DNA of 64,000 nt from CAYMJM01 sp964391325 (GCA_964391325.1 CAYMJM010000003.1:1-64000), one strand, 5' to 3'. Positions 25,241-34,849 are shown, counted from the first letter of the stretch. The notes: generated by a model not told the origin, from the letters alone. Translations and numbers: made by a program.

Positions 25241-25877
25241 GCTGAAGGATATCAGTGCTGGTTATAATAACGCTTTAGTATTAAAGGATATAAACCTTGC
25301 CATAAAAGAAGGAGAACAGCTGTTTGTTTTGGGAGGCAATGGTTCTGGAAAAACTACTTTAGTTAAAACAATTTTAGGCTTGGTCAAGCAAGATAAGGGG
25401 GAAGTTTTGATATATGGCGAAAGACGTACACAAGAAGCAGTCGCAAGTAACTTCGGCTATGTCCCACAATCAACCTCTGGTATTAGGACTTTTCCAATAT
25501 CAGTAAGTGAAGTTATTAAAATTGAATGTAGTATGGCTGATAATTGTCCAGTAGGAGTGATTGAGCATTTAGAAAAGTTTAATGCTGAACATCTTATGGA
25601 TAGAAAGTTGAGCGATTTGTCTGGAGGTGAGTTTCAGAGAGTTCTGCTGGCTCGAGCATTTGTTACACAGCCGCAAGTGCTTGTCTTGGATGAGCCAACC
25701 AATAATCTTGATGTAGAGTCTATTCATAGATTGCATGAAATAATTGTTGACTATAAAAATAGTGGACATACTATTATTACTATATCTCATGACGATGATG
25801 TCGTAGAAGAAACTCGAGTAGATAGTAAATCCAGAGTGGTTAAACTAGAGGAGGGTACATTAGTTAATCTAGATTAA
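25224..25877 (+). CDS. znuC: Zinc ABC transporter ATP-binding protein
   Basis: This gene encodes 217 residues from the ATG at 25224; a TTG at 25212 is a less likely start. It has Walker A GGNGSGKTT, signature LSGGEFQRVLLA, Walker B VLVLDEPTNNLD and the switch His in ISHDDD. The size suits ZnuC/MntB-type ATPases. The start lies within the end of znuA, and the permease gene begins 1 base after its stop, so translation is coupled throughout. Confidence 0.95.
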   Translation: MKTVIELKDISAGYNNALVLKDINLAIKEGEQLFVLGGNGSGKTTLVKTILGLVKQDKGEVLIYGERRTQEAVASNFGYVPQSTSGIRTFPISVSEVIKIECSMADNCPVGVIEHLEKFNAEHLMDRKLSDLSGGEFQRVLLARAFVTQPQVLVLDEPTNNLDVESIHRLHEIIVDYKNSGHTIITISHDDDVVEETRVDSKSRVVKLEEGTLVNLD

Positions 25878-25878
25878 T

Positions 25879-26691
25879 ATGAATATTATCGATACGTTTA
25901 CACAACCATTTATGCTACAGGCCTTATTTGTTGGTATCTTGGTAGGAATTTTACTGGCAGTATTAGGTGTCTTCATAACCTTAAGAAATAAGGCGTTTTT
26001 GGTAGATGGGATTTCGCACGGATCTCTGGCAGGCATTGCTATCGGTTTAGTACTCTTCGGCCAGCCATTGATGCTTGCACTTATGGTCGCAGTTTTAATT
26101 GCAGTAGGCATCACGTATTTTCAGAAAAATTCAAACGTGCAGGTAGATTCTTTAATAGGAATTTTTTATACAGTTTTCTTTGCACTTGGAGTCCTTATAA
26201 TCAATCTTTCTAGTAGTTACCAGCCTGATATCACCAGGTACTTATTTGGGTCTTTATTATTTTTAGATGAGGGATCTATGTACCTGTCAGCAGGAACCTT
26301 TTTTATAGTGTTTATTTTAATATTATTTAACTATTCCAAATTGCTATATGTTACCTTTGACCCTGAGGCTGCTTATATCAGAGGAATAAAAGTGGATCGA
26401 TGGGAACTCTTACTAAATATTATGACAAGTATGGCAATTGTTATTGCCTTAAAACTTATTGGGGTCGTAATGGTTTCAGGGCTCGTCATTATTCCAGCTA
26501 GTATTGCCAGGTTGCTAGCTAGAGATTTTAAGTCCATGATTCCCGTCTCTATTTTGGCAAGTATTACCTCTACTATATTAGGGATAGTACTTTCGTATTA
26601 TCTTGATGTTCCCTCCGGGGCCTCTATTGTGATGATCGCCGGGATCATCTTCCTTCTGTCGTTCCTTCTTCATAAGATCAGACTGTTTTAA
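25879..26691 (+). CDS. znuB: Zinc ABC transporter permease
   Basis: This 270-residue protein has seven or eight membrane helices and family landmarks LRNKAFLVDGISHGSLAGIA near residue 36 and VVMVSGLVIIPASIARLLAR. This is the ABC-3 permease family for zinc or manganese. Together with the two preceding genes it forms a complete high-affinity uptake system. Confidence 0.95.
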   Translation: MNIIDTFTQPFMLQALFVGILVGILLAVLGVFITLRNKAFLVDGISHGSLAGIAIGLVLFGQPLMLALMVAVLIAVGITYFQKNSNVQVDSLIGIFYTVFFALGVLIINLSSSYQPDITRYLFGSLLFLDEGSMYLSAGTFFIVFILILFNYSKLLYVTFDPEAAYIRGIKVDRWELLLNIMTSMAIVIALKLIGVVMVSGLVIIPASIARLLARDFKSMIPVSILASITSTILGIVLSYYLDVPSGASIVMIAGIIFLLSFLLHKIRLF

Positions 26692-26707
26692 TATACTTCT
26701 ATCTTAA

Positions 26708-26729
26708 TTTTGCCTTTTGCAAGGTAAAA
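26708..26729 (+). terminator. Hairpin after znuB, weak terminator candidate
   Basis: TTTTGCCTT (26708-26716) can pair with AAGGTAAAA (26721-26729) with one G-U and a 4-base loop. No T-run follows on the plus strand, so its terminator role is doubtful. Confidence 0.3.
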
Positions 26730-26806
26730 GGGCATAATTATGTAAAGCTCTTTTAAATCTGCGTTTTAATTTAGAGAGCAGGTATTTTATTTTTTATATA
26801 CTTTTT

Positions 26807-27064
26807 ATGAATATATTGGTATGGATCCTGGTGGGTTTGATTGCAGGTGGATTAGCCGGATGGTTTGTGAAGGGAAGAGGATTTGGGTTGGTAGGCGATA
26901 CGATAGTAGGTCTTTTGGGCGCGTTAATTGGTGGCTTCCTATTTAGCTTATTTGGGCTGGAAGCTGATAACATTTTAGGTTCTATAGTTGTATCGTTTGT
27001 CGGGGCTGTTGCTCTATTAATGCTTGTCAAAGCGGTTAAACCAAGTACCTCGCCAGCCGCTTAG
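26807..27064 (+). CDS. GlsB/YeaQ/YmgE-family small membrane protein
   Basis: This 85-residue, Gly-rich protein has three hydrophobic segments with LVGLIAGGLAGWFVKGRGFGLVGD at the start and a GxxGALIGGFLF repeat. It is the transglycosylase-associated (stress-response) membrane protein family. The biochemical role is not established. A TATATA lies 6 bases before the ATG. Confidence 0.9.
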   Translation: MNILVWILVGLIAGGLAGWFVKGRGFGLVGDTIVGLLGALIGGFLFSLFGLEADNILGSIVVSFVGAVALLMLVKAVKPSTSPAA

Positions 27065-27097
27065 AAACTTGAAATTTGATATTGGGTAAAAAGTTAG

Positions 27098-28357
27098 TTA
27101 GTAGTCGCCATGTGTGGGTCTATGACGTAATACGTATAAAAGGTCATTTTTCCTTACCTTCTTGCTAATTTTGAAAGTGATTACCTCTCCCTGTGTAGCC
27201 ATCTGAATTGCTTTTTCGTCTTTTAGCATTGATTCAATCTTTCCTCTTGCCAGGCCTGTTGTCGGTCCAGTAATTATGTACTTATCTCCAATCTGAAATT
27301 GATCTTTGGCCTGTATTCGTGCTTGTGCAACGCCTATTTTAGGATAGTAGCGTTCTATTATTCCGATATGTGTTCGTTCCTGCGTAGCCTTACTACCATA
27401 TACGCCTGCCCATTCGTTTATCTTGCGACCCATGTAGAAATTCTGGGTAAAGCCTCTGTTGAATACTGTTTTGAGTTCTTGATTCCATTTCTTTACAAGT
27501 TCTTGTGAGTAAGTTCTATCTTCAATAGCTTGTAGTGCCTCTTTATACGTCCGTATTACAGTATCTACGTACTCCGGTGATCTGCCGCGACCTTCAAACT
27601 TTAATACCTTAATGCCGGTTTTAACTAGCCCAGGAAGCATACCAATAGTGCAAAGATCTGCAGAACTCATGATGTAGTTGTTATCAACCACGAGTTCTTT
27701 TCCGCTACTTAAATCTGTAACTTTATACTCCCTTCTGCACATTTGGCTACACTTTCCACGATTTGCGGAAGTATTGTAACAATACATACTCATTCCGCAT
27801 CTCCCGCTGACAGCTACACATAGTGCTCCGTGTGCAAAAACTTCAACCTCAATCAGTTTTCCCTTTGGTCCTTTGATATTTTGAGCTTCTATTTGTTTGA
27901 CTATACCTTCTACTTGTTTTAGGGATAGTTCGCGCGCTAATACAACTCTGTCTGAAAATTGTGAATAAAACTTTAAGCTTTCTGAATTTGAAATAGACAT
28001 TTGAGTTGATATATGTACTTCAATGTTCTGAGATCTTGCATATTGGATGGTAGCCATGTCTGATGCGATTATCGCATCAATTTTATACCTCTCTGCTCCC
28101 TCTACTATTTTTCGCATTCGGTCAAGTTCTTCATCGTAAAGCAAAGTGTTTAAGGTAATGTAGGTTTTTACACCTTTTCGTTTACACCTGCGGGTAACTT
28201 CCTGAAGATCTTCAAGCTTGAAGTTGGCCGCTGCAGTTGCACGCATATTAAAATCGTCAATACCAAAATAGATGGCATCTGCGCCAGCATCTATAGCTGT
28301 TTGTAATGTTTCAAAAGAACCTGCGGGAGCAAGTAACTCGATGTGTTCTGTCTTCAT
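27098..28357 (-). CDS. Peptidase U32-family protein (RlhA/TrhP-like RNA hydroxylase)
   Basis: This 419-residue protein has ELLAPAGSFETLQTAIDAGADAIYFG at the start and a Cys cluster at residues 180-207 (Cys180, 187, 193, 203, 207) around GRCGMSMYCYN and CSQMCRR. In the U32 family such cysteines hold a [4Fe-4S] cluster. Members once called collagenases are now known to hydroxylate RNA: TrhP/YegQ acts on tRNA U34 and RlhA on 23S rRNA. The C-terminal domain is the usual U32 beta-barrel. Which RNA is modified here is not clear. Confidence 0.9.
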   Translation of the reverse strand: MKTEHIELLAPAGSFETLQTAIDAGADAIYFGIDDFNMRATAAANFKLEDLQEVTRRCKRKGVKTYITLNTLLYDEELDRMRKIVEGAERYKIDAIIASDMATIQYARSQNIEVHISTQMSISNSESLKFYSQFSDRVVLARELSLKQVEGIVKQIEAQNIKGPKGKLIEVEVFAHGALCVAVSGRCGMSMYCYNTSANRGKCSQMCRREYKVTDLSSGKELVVDNNYIMSSADLCTIGMLPGLVKTGIKVLKFEGRGRSPEYVDTVIRTYKEALQAIEDRTYSQELVKKWNQELKTVFNRGFTQNFYMGRKINEWAGVYGSKATQERTHIGIIERYYPKIGVAQARIQAKDQFQIGDKYIITGPTTGLARGKIESMLKDEKAIQMATQGEVITFKISKKVRKNDLLYVLRHRPTHGDY

Positions 28358-28413
28358 GGTTTTCAGAAATCCTCTTAAACTCCGATTTTATCATTTATAG
28401 TGAAACTTGGGAG

Positions 28414-28815
28414 TTATTTTTTTGATTCCAGACTTTCTAATGCTGCTTTGAACATACGTTCATGGTCATCCTCTCTATCTATTGCAACTTGAAAGGCTTT
28501 AATAGCCTCTTCCTTATTGACAGCTTCTTCTTCTTTGGCTTCCTCAATCATTTTTGGGTACATGGTATCAACTTCGTCTGCTTCTCCTTCTACCGCGTCA
28601 CGGAGGTTCTCTAAAGTTGATTTTACTAGGCCTGCAGCTCTAAGGTGTGTTATGCCATGAATTGTCTCCGCCCCAGCTGCTTCCATAAAGAGTTGAGCTA
28701 TCTCAGGCATTCTTTCTTCCATTGCCTGTTGTGCAAAAGCAGTATATTTTAATCTTGCCATCGCTTCTCCCTGTGCAGCCTTCAGGAGATTTTCATTGGT
28801 TTTCGTTGCTTGCAT
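28414..28815 (-). CDS. Rubrerythrin-like ferritin-fold protein without rubredoxin domain
   Basis: This 133-residue four-helix protein carries the diiron ligands as E..ARLKYTAFA, EAAGAETIHG, then the EG and EADEVDTMYPKM helix and AIDREDDHERMF. Rubrerythrins reduce hydrogen peroxide. The C-terminal rubredoxin (CxxC) domain found in classical members is absent, so it must take electrons from another donor. It stands alone with a possible TATAAT about 40 bases upstream. Confidence 0.9.
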   Translation of the reverse strand: MQATKTNENLLKAAQGEAMARLKYTAFAQQAMEERMPEIAQLFMEAAGAETIHGITHLRAAGLVKSTLENLRDAVEGEADEVDTMYPKMIEEAKEEEAVNKEEAIKAFQVAIDREDDHERMFKAALESLESKK

Positions 28816-28876
28816 TAGTACACTATTAATAAATAAAATATTTTAATTATAGTAATTAGTGTTTAATTCGGTCGTA

Positions 28877-30037
28877 TCATGCGCCAATTATTATCAACTC
28901 TTCCTGAGCACGGGTTACTGCAGTGTAAAGCCATTTTTTCCACATTTCGTCCGTCATCTGCTTAAATCGTTCTTCAAACAGAACGACTTTTTTCGCTTCG
29001 CTTCCTTGGGCTTTATGGACAGTCAGGGCATATCCATAATCGAATAGATCTGCTTCTAAAGTTTCCTTACGTTTACTGGAAAAATTATAAACCATTTTTG
29101 AGTTGAATTGTTGAGCCAAGATAATACCTTGGAAGAAATGTCCATCATCAAATTCTATTTTCGCATAATAATCCTTCGTTTCTGGGCTAATTGAGTTAAT
29201 AGTGCCTAGCATTCCATTAAATATCTGCTTTTTATGGTTATTACGAAGACAGATAACTCTATCTCCGATTACTGGAATTTCCGTTTCAATGCCTTTATTT
29301 TGTCTGATTTGTTGATTTAGTTTAATACGTGTGAAGTTGTAACCACAGAGTATTAAAGTATTTGAGTTATATCCTTGCAATATGTCTTCAAGCTCATTAT
29401 AAATATCCGGATCATACCTATTGATTTTTCTTACGCCGTTACCAAAGACTCCTACGGGGATTTGTCCGGTTTGTCTGGCTATTTGTGATACATGGATGAT
29501 AGGATCTCCTGCTGCCTGGCGATGTATCTGTTCCAGCTTGATATCTGGTTGCTGCATCAAATTAAATTCTCCCTCTATTGGCGGTAGCTGTCCATGATCT
29601 CCCACAGCTAGTACTGGTATTGAATAACTCAGCATATCCTGCCAGATTCTTTGATTAACCATAGATGCTTCATCAACAATAATTAAATCAATATCTATAG
29701 TATCTTTTCCTTCCCATCCAATGATTTCCTCTGTTTTAGGGTCTATGATCGGGGAGTAGAATAGAGAATGGATGGTGCCTATATAATCTTGCTTATATTT
29801 TGATTTGGAGTGCGAAATCTTGCCTTCCAGAACTCTTGCTCCCTTTCCAGTGTAGCTTACAAAAGCAACTTTAAGTTTATTATTTTTCTTATGGAGTTGT
29901 TGCCTTAGTATGGAAATAAGGGTTGTTTTTCCTGTGCCTGCATAACCTCCTAACGTGATATAAGATTTCTTGTCCTTTTGTCTATACCATGACAGCAGAA
30001 CGTCTAATGCGTATTTTTGGTCGGGAGATAGTTGCAT
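28877..30037 (-). CDS. RecD2-like AAA ATPase / superfamily 1B DNA helicase
   Basis: This gene encodes 386 residues from the ATG at 30037. The open frame extends to 30184 but the extra 49 residues are low-complexity translation of the AT-rich promoter region. Motifs are Walker A GGYAGTGKTTL, Walker B LIIVDEASM, GDHGQLPPIEG, and the C-terminal LTVHKAQGSEAKK and YTAVTRAQ. It matches short RecD/Pif1-like helicases lacking the long RecD2 N-terminus. Such enzymes translocate 5' to 3' on single-stranded DNA. Confidence 0.9.
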   Translation of the reverse strand: MQLSPDQKYALDVLLSWYRQKDKKSYITLGGYAGTGKTTLISILRQQLHKKNNKLKVAFVSYTGKGARVLEGKISHSKSKYKQDYIGTIHSLFYSPIIDPKTEEIIGWEGKDTIDIDLIIVDEASMVNQRIWQDMLSYSIPVLAVGDHGQLPPIEGEFNLMQQPDIKLEQIHRQAAGDPIIHVSQIARQTGQIPVGVFGNGVRKINRYDPDIYNELEDILQGYNSNTLILCGYNFTRIKLNQQIRQNKGIETEIPVIGDRVICLRNNHKKQIFNGMLGTINSISPETKDYYAKIEFDDGHFFQGIILAQQFNSKMVYNFSSKRKETLEADLFDYGYALTVHKAQGSEAKKVVLFEERFKQMTDEMWKKWLYTAVTRAQEELIIIGA

Positions 30038-30122
30038 GACATAATATTGTAACAGAAGAGGTAGCCAATATAAATAATATATTGGATATATATGATATAA
30101 TATTACGTTTATACTAAATAAT

Positions 30123-31109
30123 ATGAGAGAGGTCAACTCGCCTGTATGGGAGCAATGCAAAAATAACTTCAATAGGAGAGGCATTATAGATATCGTGAGA
30201 AGACCAGATGCATGGGCGCCTATTTTAGATAGGGTGCTAGAGACATTTCTCGAAAGTCAGGAAGGATTTATTAGAATTTATGAAAAAGCGCTTAAAATGC
30301 CCTGTGAAGCTAGTTTAAATGTGATTGATGTCGGTGATATTTCATTAGGTGGAGTAATTACTTATGATTTTGGGACGCAAGCTGTCCCTTTATTTAGAAG
30401 AGACTACCTTTCCAATTCAGAACAAGACAGGGTAGTTGAACAGATACCTGTTGTAAATATAGATGCTTCACGAAGGAATAAGTATATAGGTATCAGTGGA
30501 CCAACAAGTTTAACATCAGGCTTCTTGAACAATGGCATTTTGTCAGTTGGACCACAAGGAGAGATTGTTTCGACAGGTATTCCTCCTTTCAAGGGTGGAA
30601 TAATTATAAAACAAGATTTATCTCTAGAGCTAGCAACAGCCGAACAATTAACAGAAATTCATTTTGATAGGGAGACTAATATAGCAGCATTAGGCGCTTC
30701 TTTGACTCTAGATACAAATTTTCTGCATGAACTGCAGCCAGGGGAAGCAGATCTTCTTCTATTAGCAAGAAGTATATGTATAGAAAATAAATATTTAGAC
30801 TCATATAATGACCAGTTTGGTTTTCTTTCCCAATCTAAAAAGGGTGATATGCTATATCATGTTGTTTCTTATTCGCCTAGAAGGGGAGACGAAGTTCACG
30901 CCGCAAATCCAACGTCTCACTTTCCCGATCCAATAGGAGAAAGTGTCGTTTGGGGAACATATTTATTGCTAAGGCATTTAGAGACTTACAAAGAGCCTAG
31001 AACAGCAGTGCTGCTGGAGGAATTTATACGTGGAGTCCCTTTTGTAGTTTCGAGGCATAGACGCCAAACTGCGCCAGTAGAATTCCTTTTCCCGGTCCAA
31101 GCAAAATAA
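30123..31109 (+). CDS. Hypothetical protein, no recognised family
   Basis: This 328-residue soluble protein has no membrane segment or known motif. Its composition is balanced. The central region (YIGISGPTSLTSGFLNNG, then GGIIIKQDLSLELATAEQL) looks like a mixed alpha/beta or beta-rich fold. A TATAAT at 30096-30101 precedes the ATG by 21 bases. Codon use looks like that of its neighbours, so recent transfer is not suggested. It is flanked by a divergent helicase gene and a convergent HAM1-like gene. Function unknown. Confidence 0.75.
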   Translation: MREVNSPVWEQCKNNFNRRGIIDIVRRPDAWAPILDRVLETFLESQEGFIRIYEKALKMPCEASLNVIDVGDISLGGVITYDFGTQAVPLFRRDYLSNSEQDRVVEQIPVVNIDASRRNKYIGISGPTSLTSGFLNNGILSVGPQGEIVSTGIPPFKGGIIIKQDLSLELATAEQLTEIHFDRETNIAALGASLTLDTNFLHELQPGEADLLLLARSICIENKYLDSYNDQFGFLSQSKKGDMLYHVVSYSPRRGDEVHAANPTSHFPDPIGESVVWGTYLLLRHLETYKEPRTAVLLEEFIRGVPFVVSRHRRQTAPVEFLFPVQAK

Positions 31110-31155
31110 CCTGTAAAGATATCTTTTTATAGTAATAAATGAATACTTCGTATGC

Positions 31156-31782
31156 TCAATTAGACTGATTATTTAATAGACTATAGAGAGTGTTACTTAA
31201 AGCATGGTCCACTCCTCTTAGTTCATGTTCAGTTAATTCACTATAGTACTTCCATCTTCCATGCAAATTTATTTGAGAAATTGAAGCAAAGAAATAACCG
31301 GCCATCAATTTTTCACTTACTGTGTTTATCAATCTACAATTCAATTTTGCACCTTTACTTTTCAGTTTCTTGCCATCGTATAAAGCAAAGCCGTAGCTGA
31401 AGGTCGTTGAGATCTGTCCTCCATACTTGTTAGCCAAAGTTACGTAGTAGTTTAAGGCCAAGCTATCACTGAATTTCCCATATTTTTTTATAACAGGGTC
31501 TTTTATGCTCATGCTTGGCTTGTCTGCTTCTTCAATATTATCGAATTGAATTGTGTCATCTTGGGTTAGTACCGGATATTTAAGCCTTAACTTCTTCCAA
31601 TAATGTATGGCTTTCTCTTCTGCTATTCTCATAGGTGAATTTTGATTTTCAATTGGTGCTGGAATTTCATAACTTAAATCTGAAAGTGTCAGGATTGTCA
31701 GTCTCGATTTCTGAAGTATATTTTTGACTCTTCGTATTTTAGCGGGATTTGTTGTAGCAAACAGAATTTTTTCGTACTTCAT
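31156..31782 (-). CDS. Divergent HAM1/RdgB-like NTP pyrophosphatase
   Basis: This 208-residue protein starts ILFATTNPAKIRRVKNIL, the HAM1-family substrate loop, and continues with EEKAIHYW and a QDD in place of the usual DDSGL acidic site. TFSYGFALYDG and a late HALSNTLY stand where family members have the purine-recognition region. Canonical members hydrolyse ITP and XTP to keep them out of nucleic acids. The altered acidic and C-terminal motifs make the exact substrate uncertain. Confidence 0.7.
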   Translation of the reverse strand: MKYEKILFATTNPAKIRRVKNILQKSRLTILTLSDLSYEIPAPIENQNSPMRIAEEKAIHYWKKLRLKYPVLTQDDTIQFDNIEEADKPSMSIKDPVIKKYGKFSDSLALNYYVTLANKYGGQISTTFSYGFALYDGKKLKSKGAKLNCRLINTVSEKLMAGYFFASISQINLHGRWKYYSELTEHELRGVDHALSNTLYSLLNNQSN

Positions 31783-31842
31783 CTAATAGTGAGTTATAGC
31801 GTCTCGACTTCCTCGCCTTTCGACCCTTCGTTTACACTCAGG

Positions 31843-31977
31843 GCTCAAGGCTCGGAGCTCGAACTGACATAAGAAAATAAATTGTTAAGCTAAACTTATA
31901 AACTGTCAGTTCGAGCCCTTCGACTAAGCCAGGATAAACTAGCTTGCCTTGAGCGAAGCCGAGAGGAGAACTGACAT
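31843..31977. repeat. Nested inverted repeats, REP-like intergenic element
   Basis: Bases 31857-31869 (GCTCGAACTGACA) are the reverse complement of 31904-31916. Bases 31843-31851 (GCTCAAGGC) are the reverse complement of 31946-31954. A third copy of GAACTGACAT lies at 31968-31977, matching 31861-31870. The element fills most of a 257-base gap and is richer in GC than its flanks. It contains no gene I can support. Confidence 0.7.
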
Positions 31978-32039
31978 ACTTAAATACTAATTCGTAACTT
32001 AGATTCAATTAACTTCTAACTTCTTTTTGTATGAACTAT

Positions 32040-33290
32040 TTACAAATTCTTCCCTACAATATATCCGGAGCTCCATGCCCACTGGAGATTGTATCCTCCA
32101 CATTCTCCATCAATATCTAGTATTTCTCCACAGAAGTACAAGCCTTGTTGCTTTTTGGATGCTAGAGTTTCAGGATGCACCTCTTTTACGGAAACTCCGC
32201 CAGCAGTAAAGTGCGCGTCATCGAAGCCACGTATCCCCTTTATGTCAAATCTGTAAGATTGGAGTAATCGACTGATCCTGTTTCTTGTCTTTTTTGTTAC
32301 TTCTGATACTTTTTGAGAGGAATCTATTCCTTCTGTCTCTAGGATTGCTGGAAATACTTTGTAGGGTAGTAACCCAACAAGACTAAAACCTAGAGACTTG
32401 TTAGGAGATTGCTTCCATCTCTCGATTAAATATTGATCTAATTGATCCTTGTTTATTTGTGGAAGGAAATTGACCTCAACTGCTACTGGATTTTGTTTAA
32501 TAAGTGTTTGTTCTGCAATATCTCTACTTATTTCTAGGATAGCAGGGGCAGACAATCCAAAATGTGCAAACATAATGGTTCCATGGTTTTCTGTGAACAC
32601 TTTGTTGTTTGCATACGCCTTGATGTTGACTTCTACTTTTACTCCTTGTAGGCTATGGCACAGTGGTGATTTTACAAGTACTGGAACATGAGCTGGGAAT
32701 AGAGGTGTGATTGTATGCCCAAATTGTTCGGCATACCTATATCCGTCACCTGAGGTGCCTAATTTTTCATGGCTTTTTCCTCCAGTTGAAATTACAAGTT
32801 TAGGTGCAAATACGTGTCTGCCGTCAGTTAATACAATTTCAAATAATTCTGCTTTTTCATCATATTTAATAACTTTTGGTACATTGGGTTTTGCTGTTTT
32901 GATTTCTAAGTTTTTCATTTCATACTCCAGTACGTCTACTACTGCTTGCGCCTGGTTAGATACTGGGAACAAACGCCCGTTATCTTCTTCTTTTAGTTCT
33001 ATTCCAAGTTCTCGGAAAAACTGTTTGGTTTCGTAGACACCAAATTGGTTAAGGGCATTTAGCACAAACTTAGGTTCCGTTCCGAAATAGTGGATGGGTC
33101 GAGAGAGATCTTTGGTAACATTTTCATTAGATATGTTACATCTTCCATTTCCAGTTACCAGGATTTTTTTACCAAGTTTCTGGTTTTTCTCTACAATAAG
33201 AATATTTTTTCCTTTTCGCGTTGCTACTATTGCAGCCATCATGCCTGCAGCACCTCCACCAATAATTATGGCATCAAATTTATTTTTCAT
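32040..33290 (-). CDS. HI0933/BaiN-like FAD-dependent oxidoreductase
   Basis: This 416-residue flavoprotein has an N-terminal dinucleotide fold IIGGGAAGMMAAIVAT (residues 10-25), the family-specific GKKILVTGNGRCNISN, an internal STGGKSHEKLGTSGDG and a C-terminal GLYFCGEILDIDGECGGYNLQWA. This is the HI0933-like family of unknown natural substrate, with BaiN proposed to reduce bile acids in gut bacteria. It stands alone beside the repeat element. Confidence 0.92.
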   Translation of the reverse strand: MKNKFDAIIIGGGAAGMMAAIVATRKGKNILIVEKNQKLGKKILVTGNGRCNISNENVTKDLSRPIHYFGTEPKFVLNALNQFGVYETKQFFRELGIELKEEDNGRLFPVSNQAQAVVDVLEYEMKNLEIKTAKPNVPKVIKYDEKAELFEIVLTDGRHVFAPKLVISTGGKSHEKLGTSGDGYRYAEQFGHTITPLFPAHVPVLVKSPLCHSLQGVKVEVNIKAYANNKVFTENHGTIMFAHFGLSAPAILEISRDIAEQTLIKQNPVAVEVNFLPQINKDQLDQYLIERWKQSPNKSLGFSLVGLLPYKVFPAILETEGIDSSQKVSEVTKKTRNRISRLLQSYRFDIKGIRGFDDAHFTAGGVSVKEVHPETLASKKQQGLYFCGEILDIDGECGGYNLQWAWSSGYIVGKNL

Positions 33291-33459
33291 CAGTGTGTTT
33301 TAATTACTTTAACTAACATGCATTATATATGTTCATGGATTCTATGATAAGTTAATCTATTTTGCATATGGTAAATACAAGGCTGATGGTATTTCAGTTA
33401 GATGAAATCTACGGCATAAATATATTAAAATGTGACTAATAATTCTTAAGCTTAAACGA

Positions 33460-34224
33460 ATGATTTTGTTACTGGTGCTTTTGGTTTTTAGCGTAATTCT
33501 CGGGATTTTATATCAACACTTCAGAGCAGATATGAGTAGATTTACAAAAGAAGCTGCTGGGGAGATAGAAAAATATAATTACTCGGTTCTTCTAAGATTT
33601 TTTCTTTTGTACAGCATTATTTGTATTTCGCCAATGCTTGCTATATTAGCATTTATCTCAGTTTATAGTTTACCTTGGGTAGAATCTTTCGTCCAGTTTC
33701 TTTTAATAGTTCTAGGGATAATTATAATCAGCTTTGCCAGCGCTACTTACTATACCTCGATAACTATTGAGCAATTTGTGATGAAACCCATAAAGGAGTC
33801 TGATTACTATAAGCCATTGAGAATCGCTATCAAGTTTTTCCACGGGCCTATCAGTCATATTGGTCAGTATTTAGGATTTAATCTTTTGCTAATGTCATTG
33901 AGCATGTATTCTTACTTCGATGTTAAAGATTTTAGTCTGCATGAACTAGTTTTGGCTGGAAGCTTGGGGATTTCGCTAGGAGGGCTTATCGGATATGCAC
34001 AGCATCTAAATAGAACGTGGAAATATCAGCTATGGGCTTTTGCTTTTGTTGCGAGTCTTTTTATTACTCTGATTGCGTTTCAACTCATTGATTTAAGAAA
34101 CGAATTTACCGTAATTTATTTATTTTACCTGATTGTAGCTTTAAGCTTCCTATTTATAAAAAATATCCGTGCATTTAGGTATAAAGAAAGAAATATATAT
34201 TCGCAAGAATACTGGTGGATTTAA
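33460..34224 (+). CDS. Multi-pass membrane protein of unknown function
   Basis: This 254-residue protein has about seven hydrophobic helices (near 1-18, 44-72, 77-101, 128-150, 164-183, 190-212, 218-238). No transport or catalytic motif is recognised. A cytoplasmic stretch EQFVMKPIKESDYYKPLRIA lies between helices 3 and 4. An HD-domain gene follows after 22 bases and then a PH-domain membrane protein, suggesting one operon. Confidence 0.7.
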   Translation: MILLLVLLVFSVILGILYQHFRADMSRFTKEAAGEIEKYNYSVLLRFFLLYSIICISPMLAILAFISVYSLPWVESFVQFLLIVLGIIIISFASATYYTSITIEQFVMKPIKESDYYKPLRIAIKFFHGPISHIGQYLGFNLLLMSLSMYSYFDVKDFSLHELVLAGSLGISLGGLIGYAQHLNRTWKYQLWAFAFVASLFITLIAFQLIDLRNEFTVIYLFYLIVALSFLFIKNIRAFRYKERNIYSQEYWWI

Positions 34225-34246
34225 ATTACATATAAAAATTAAAAAT

Positions 34247-34849
34247 ATGGATCAGACAGAACTTGAAACATTTTTACAAGCAAGTATTTTACCTGTTTTA
34301 GAAAAAGGAAGGAAAAATTGGGATAAGGAGCATACATTAGCTGTAGTGCACTACCTAAAGGAAATTTTGAAGCACATAGATTATAATCTTGATGAGACAG
34401 TATTATTGATAGCAGCTTATGCACATGATTGGGGGTATTCAGGGCTTTTTCTGCATCCTAACGTCCAGCTTGATGAAGTGGCCAAACAGAAAAAATTGCA
34501 TGCTATACGTGGCGCGGAGATGCTTGCCAAGTTACTCCAAAGTCCTTTTTTTAACGTTCTGTCGCCTGCTCAAAAGGAGCGAGCTGTGCATTTGGTTAAA
34601 GTTCATGATGAGCTAGAGAGCCTTGTCTCTAAGGATGAAATCATTTTAATGGAAGCTGATACTCTAGGAGGACTAGATATCAAAAGGGTAAAACCGACAT
34701 TTAATAAGCAATCCAACGTTAAGTATATAGCAGGTGTGAAAAAGAAGCGTTTGCCTTTATTTGCACATAAGTTTAGTATTCAAAAGGCGCACATGCTGTT
34801 AGCAGAAAGAGAGAATTATTATAAAAATTATAAACTGACCGATGGTTGA
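34247..34849 (+). CDS. HD-domain phosphohydrolase-like protein
   Basis: This gene encodes 200 residues from the ATG at 34247; the frame is open upstream into the previous gene, but that part is not conserved in character. HD ligands appear as KEHTLAVVHYL, AAYAHDWGY, a later KKLHAIRGAEM and KVHDELES. The superfamily hydrolyses phosphate esters. It overlaps the next gene by 8 bases. Substrate unknown. Confidence 0.8.
   Translation: MDQTELETFLQASILPVLEKGRKNWDKEHTLAVVHYLKEILKHIDYNLDETVLLIAAYAHDWGYSGLFLHPNVQLDEVAKQKKLHAIRGAEMLAKLLQSPFFNVLSPAQKERAVHLVKVHDELESLVSKDEIILMEADTLGGLDIKRVKPTFNKQSNVKYIAGVKKKRLPLFAHKFSIQKAHMLLAERENYYKNYKLTDG

Noticed and set aside
30038..30184. N-terminal extension of the RecD-like helicase
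   Set aside because: The extra 49 residues are hydrophobic low-complexity translation of an AT-rich promoter region and overlap the divergent gene; the protein starts naturally at 30037.
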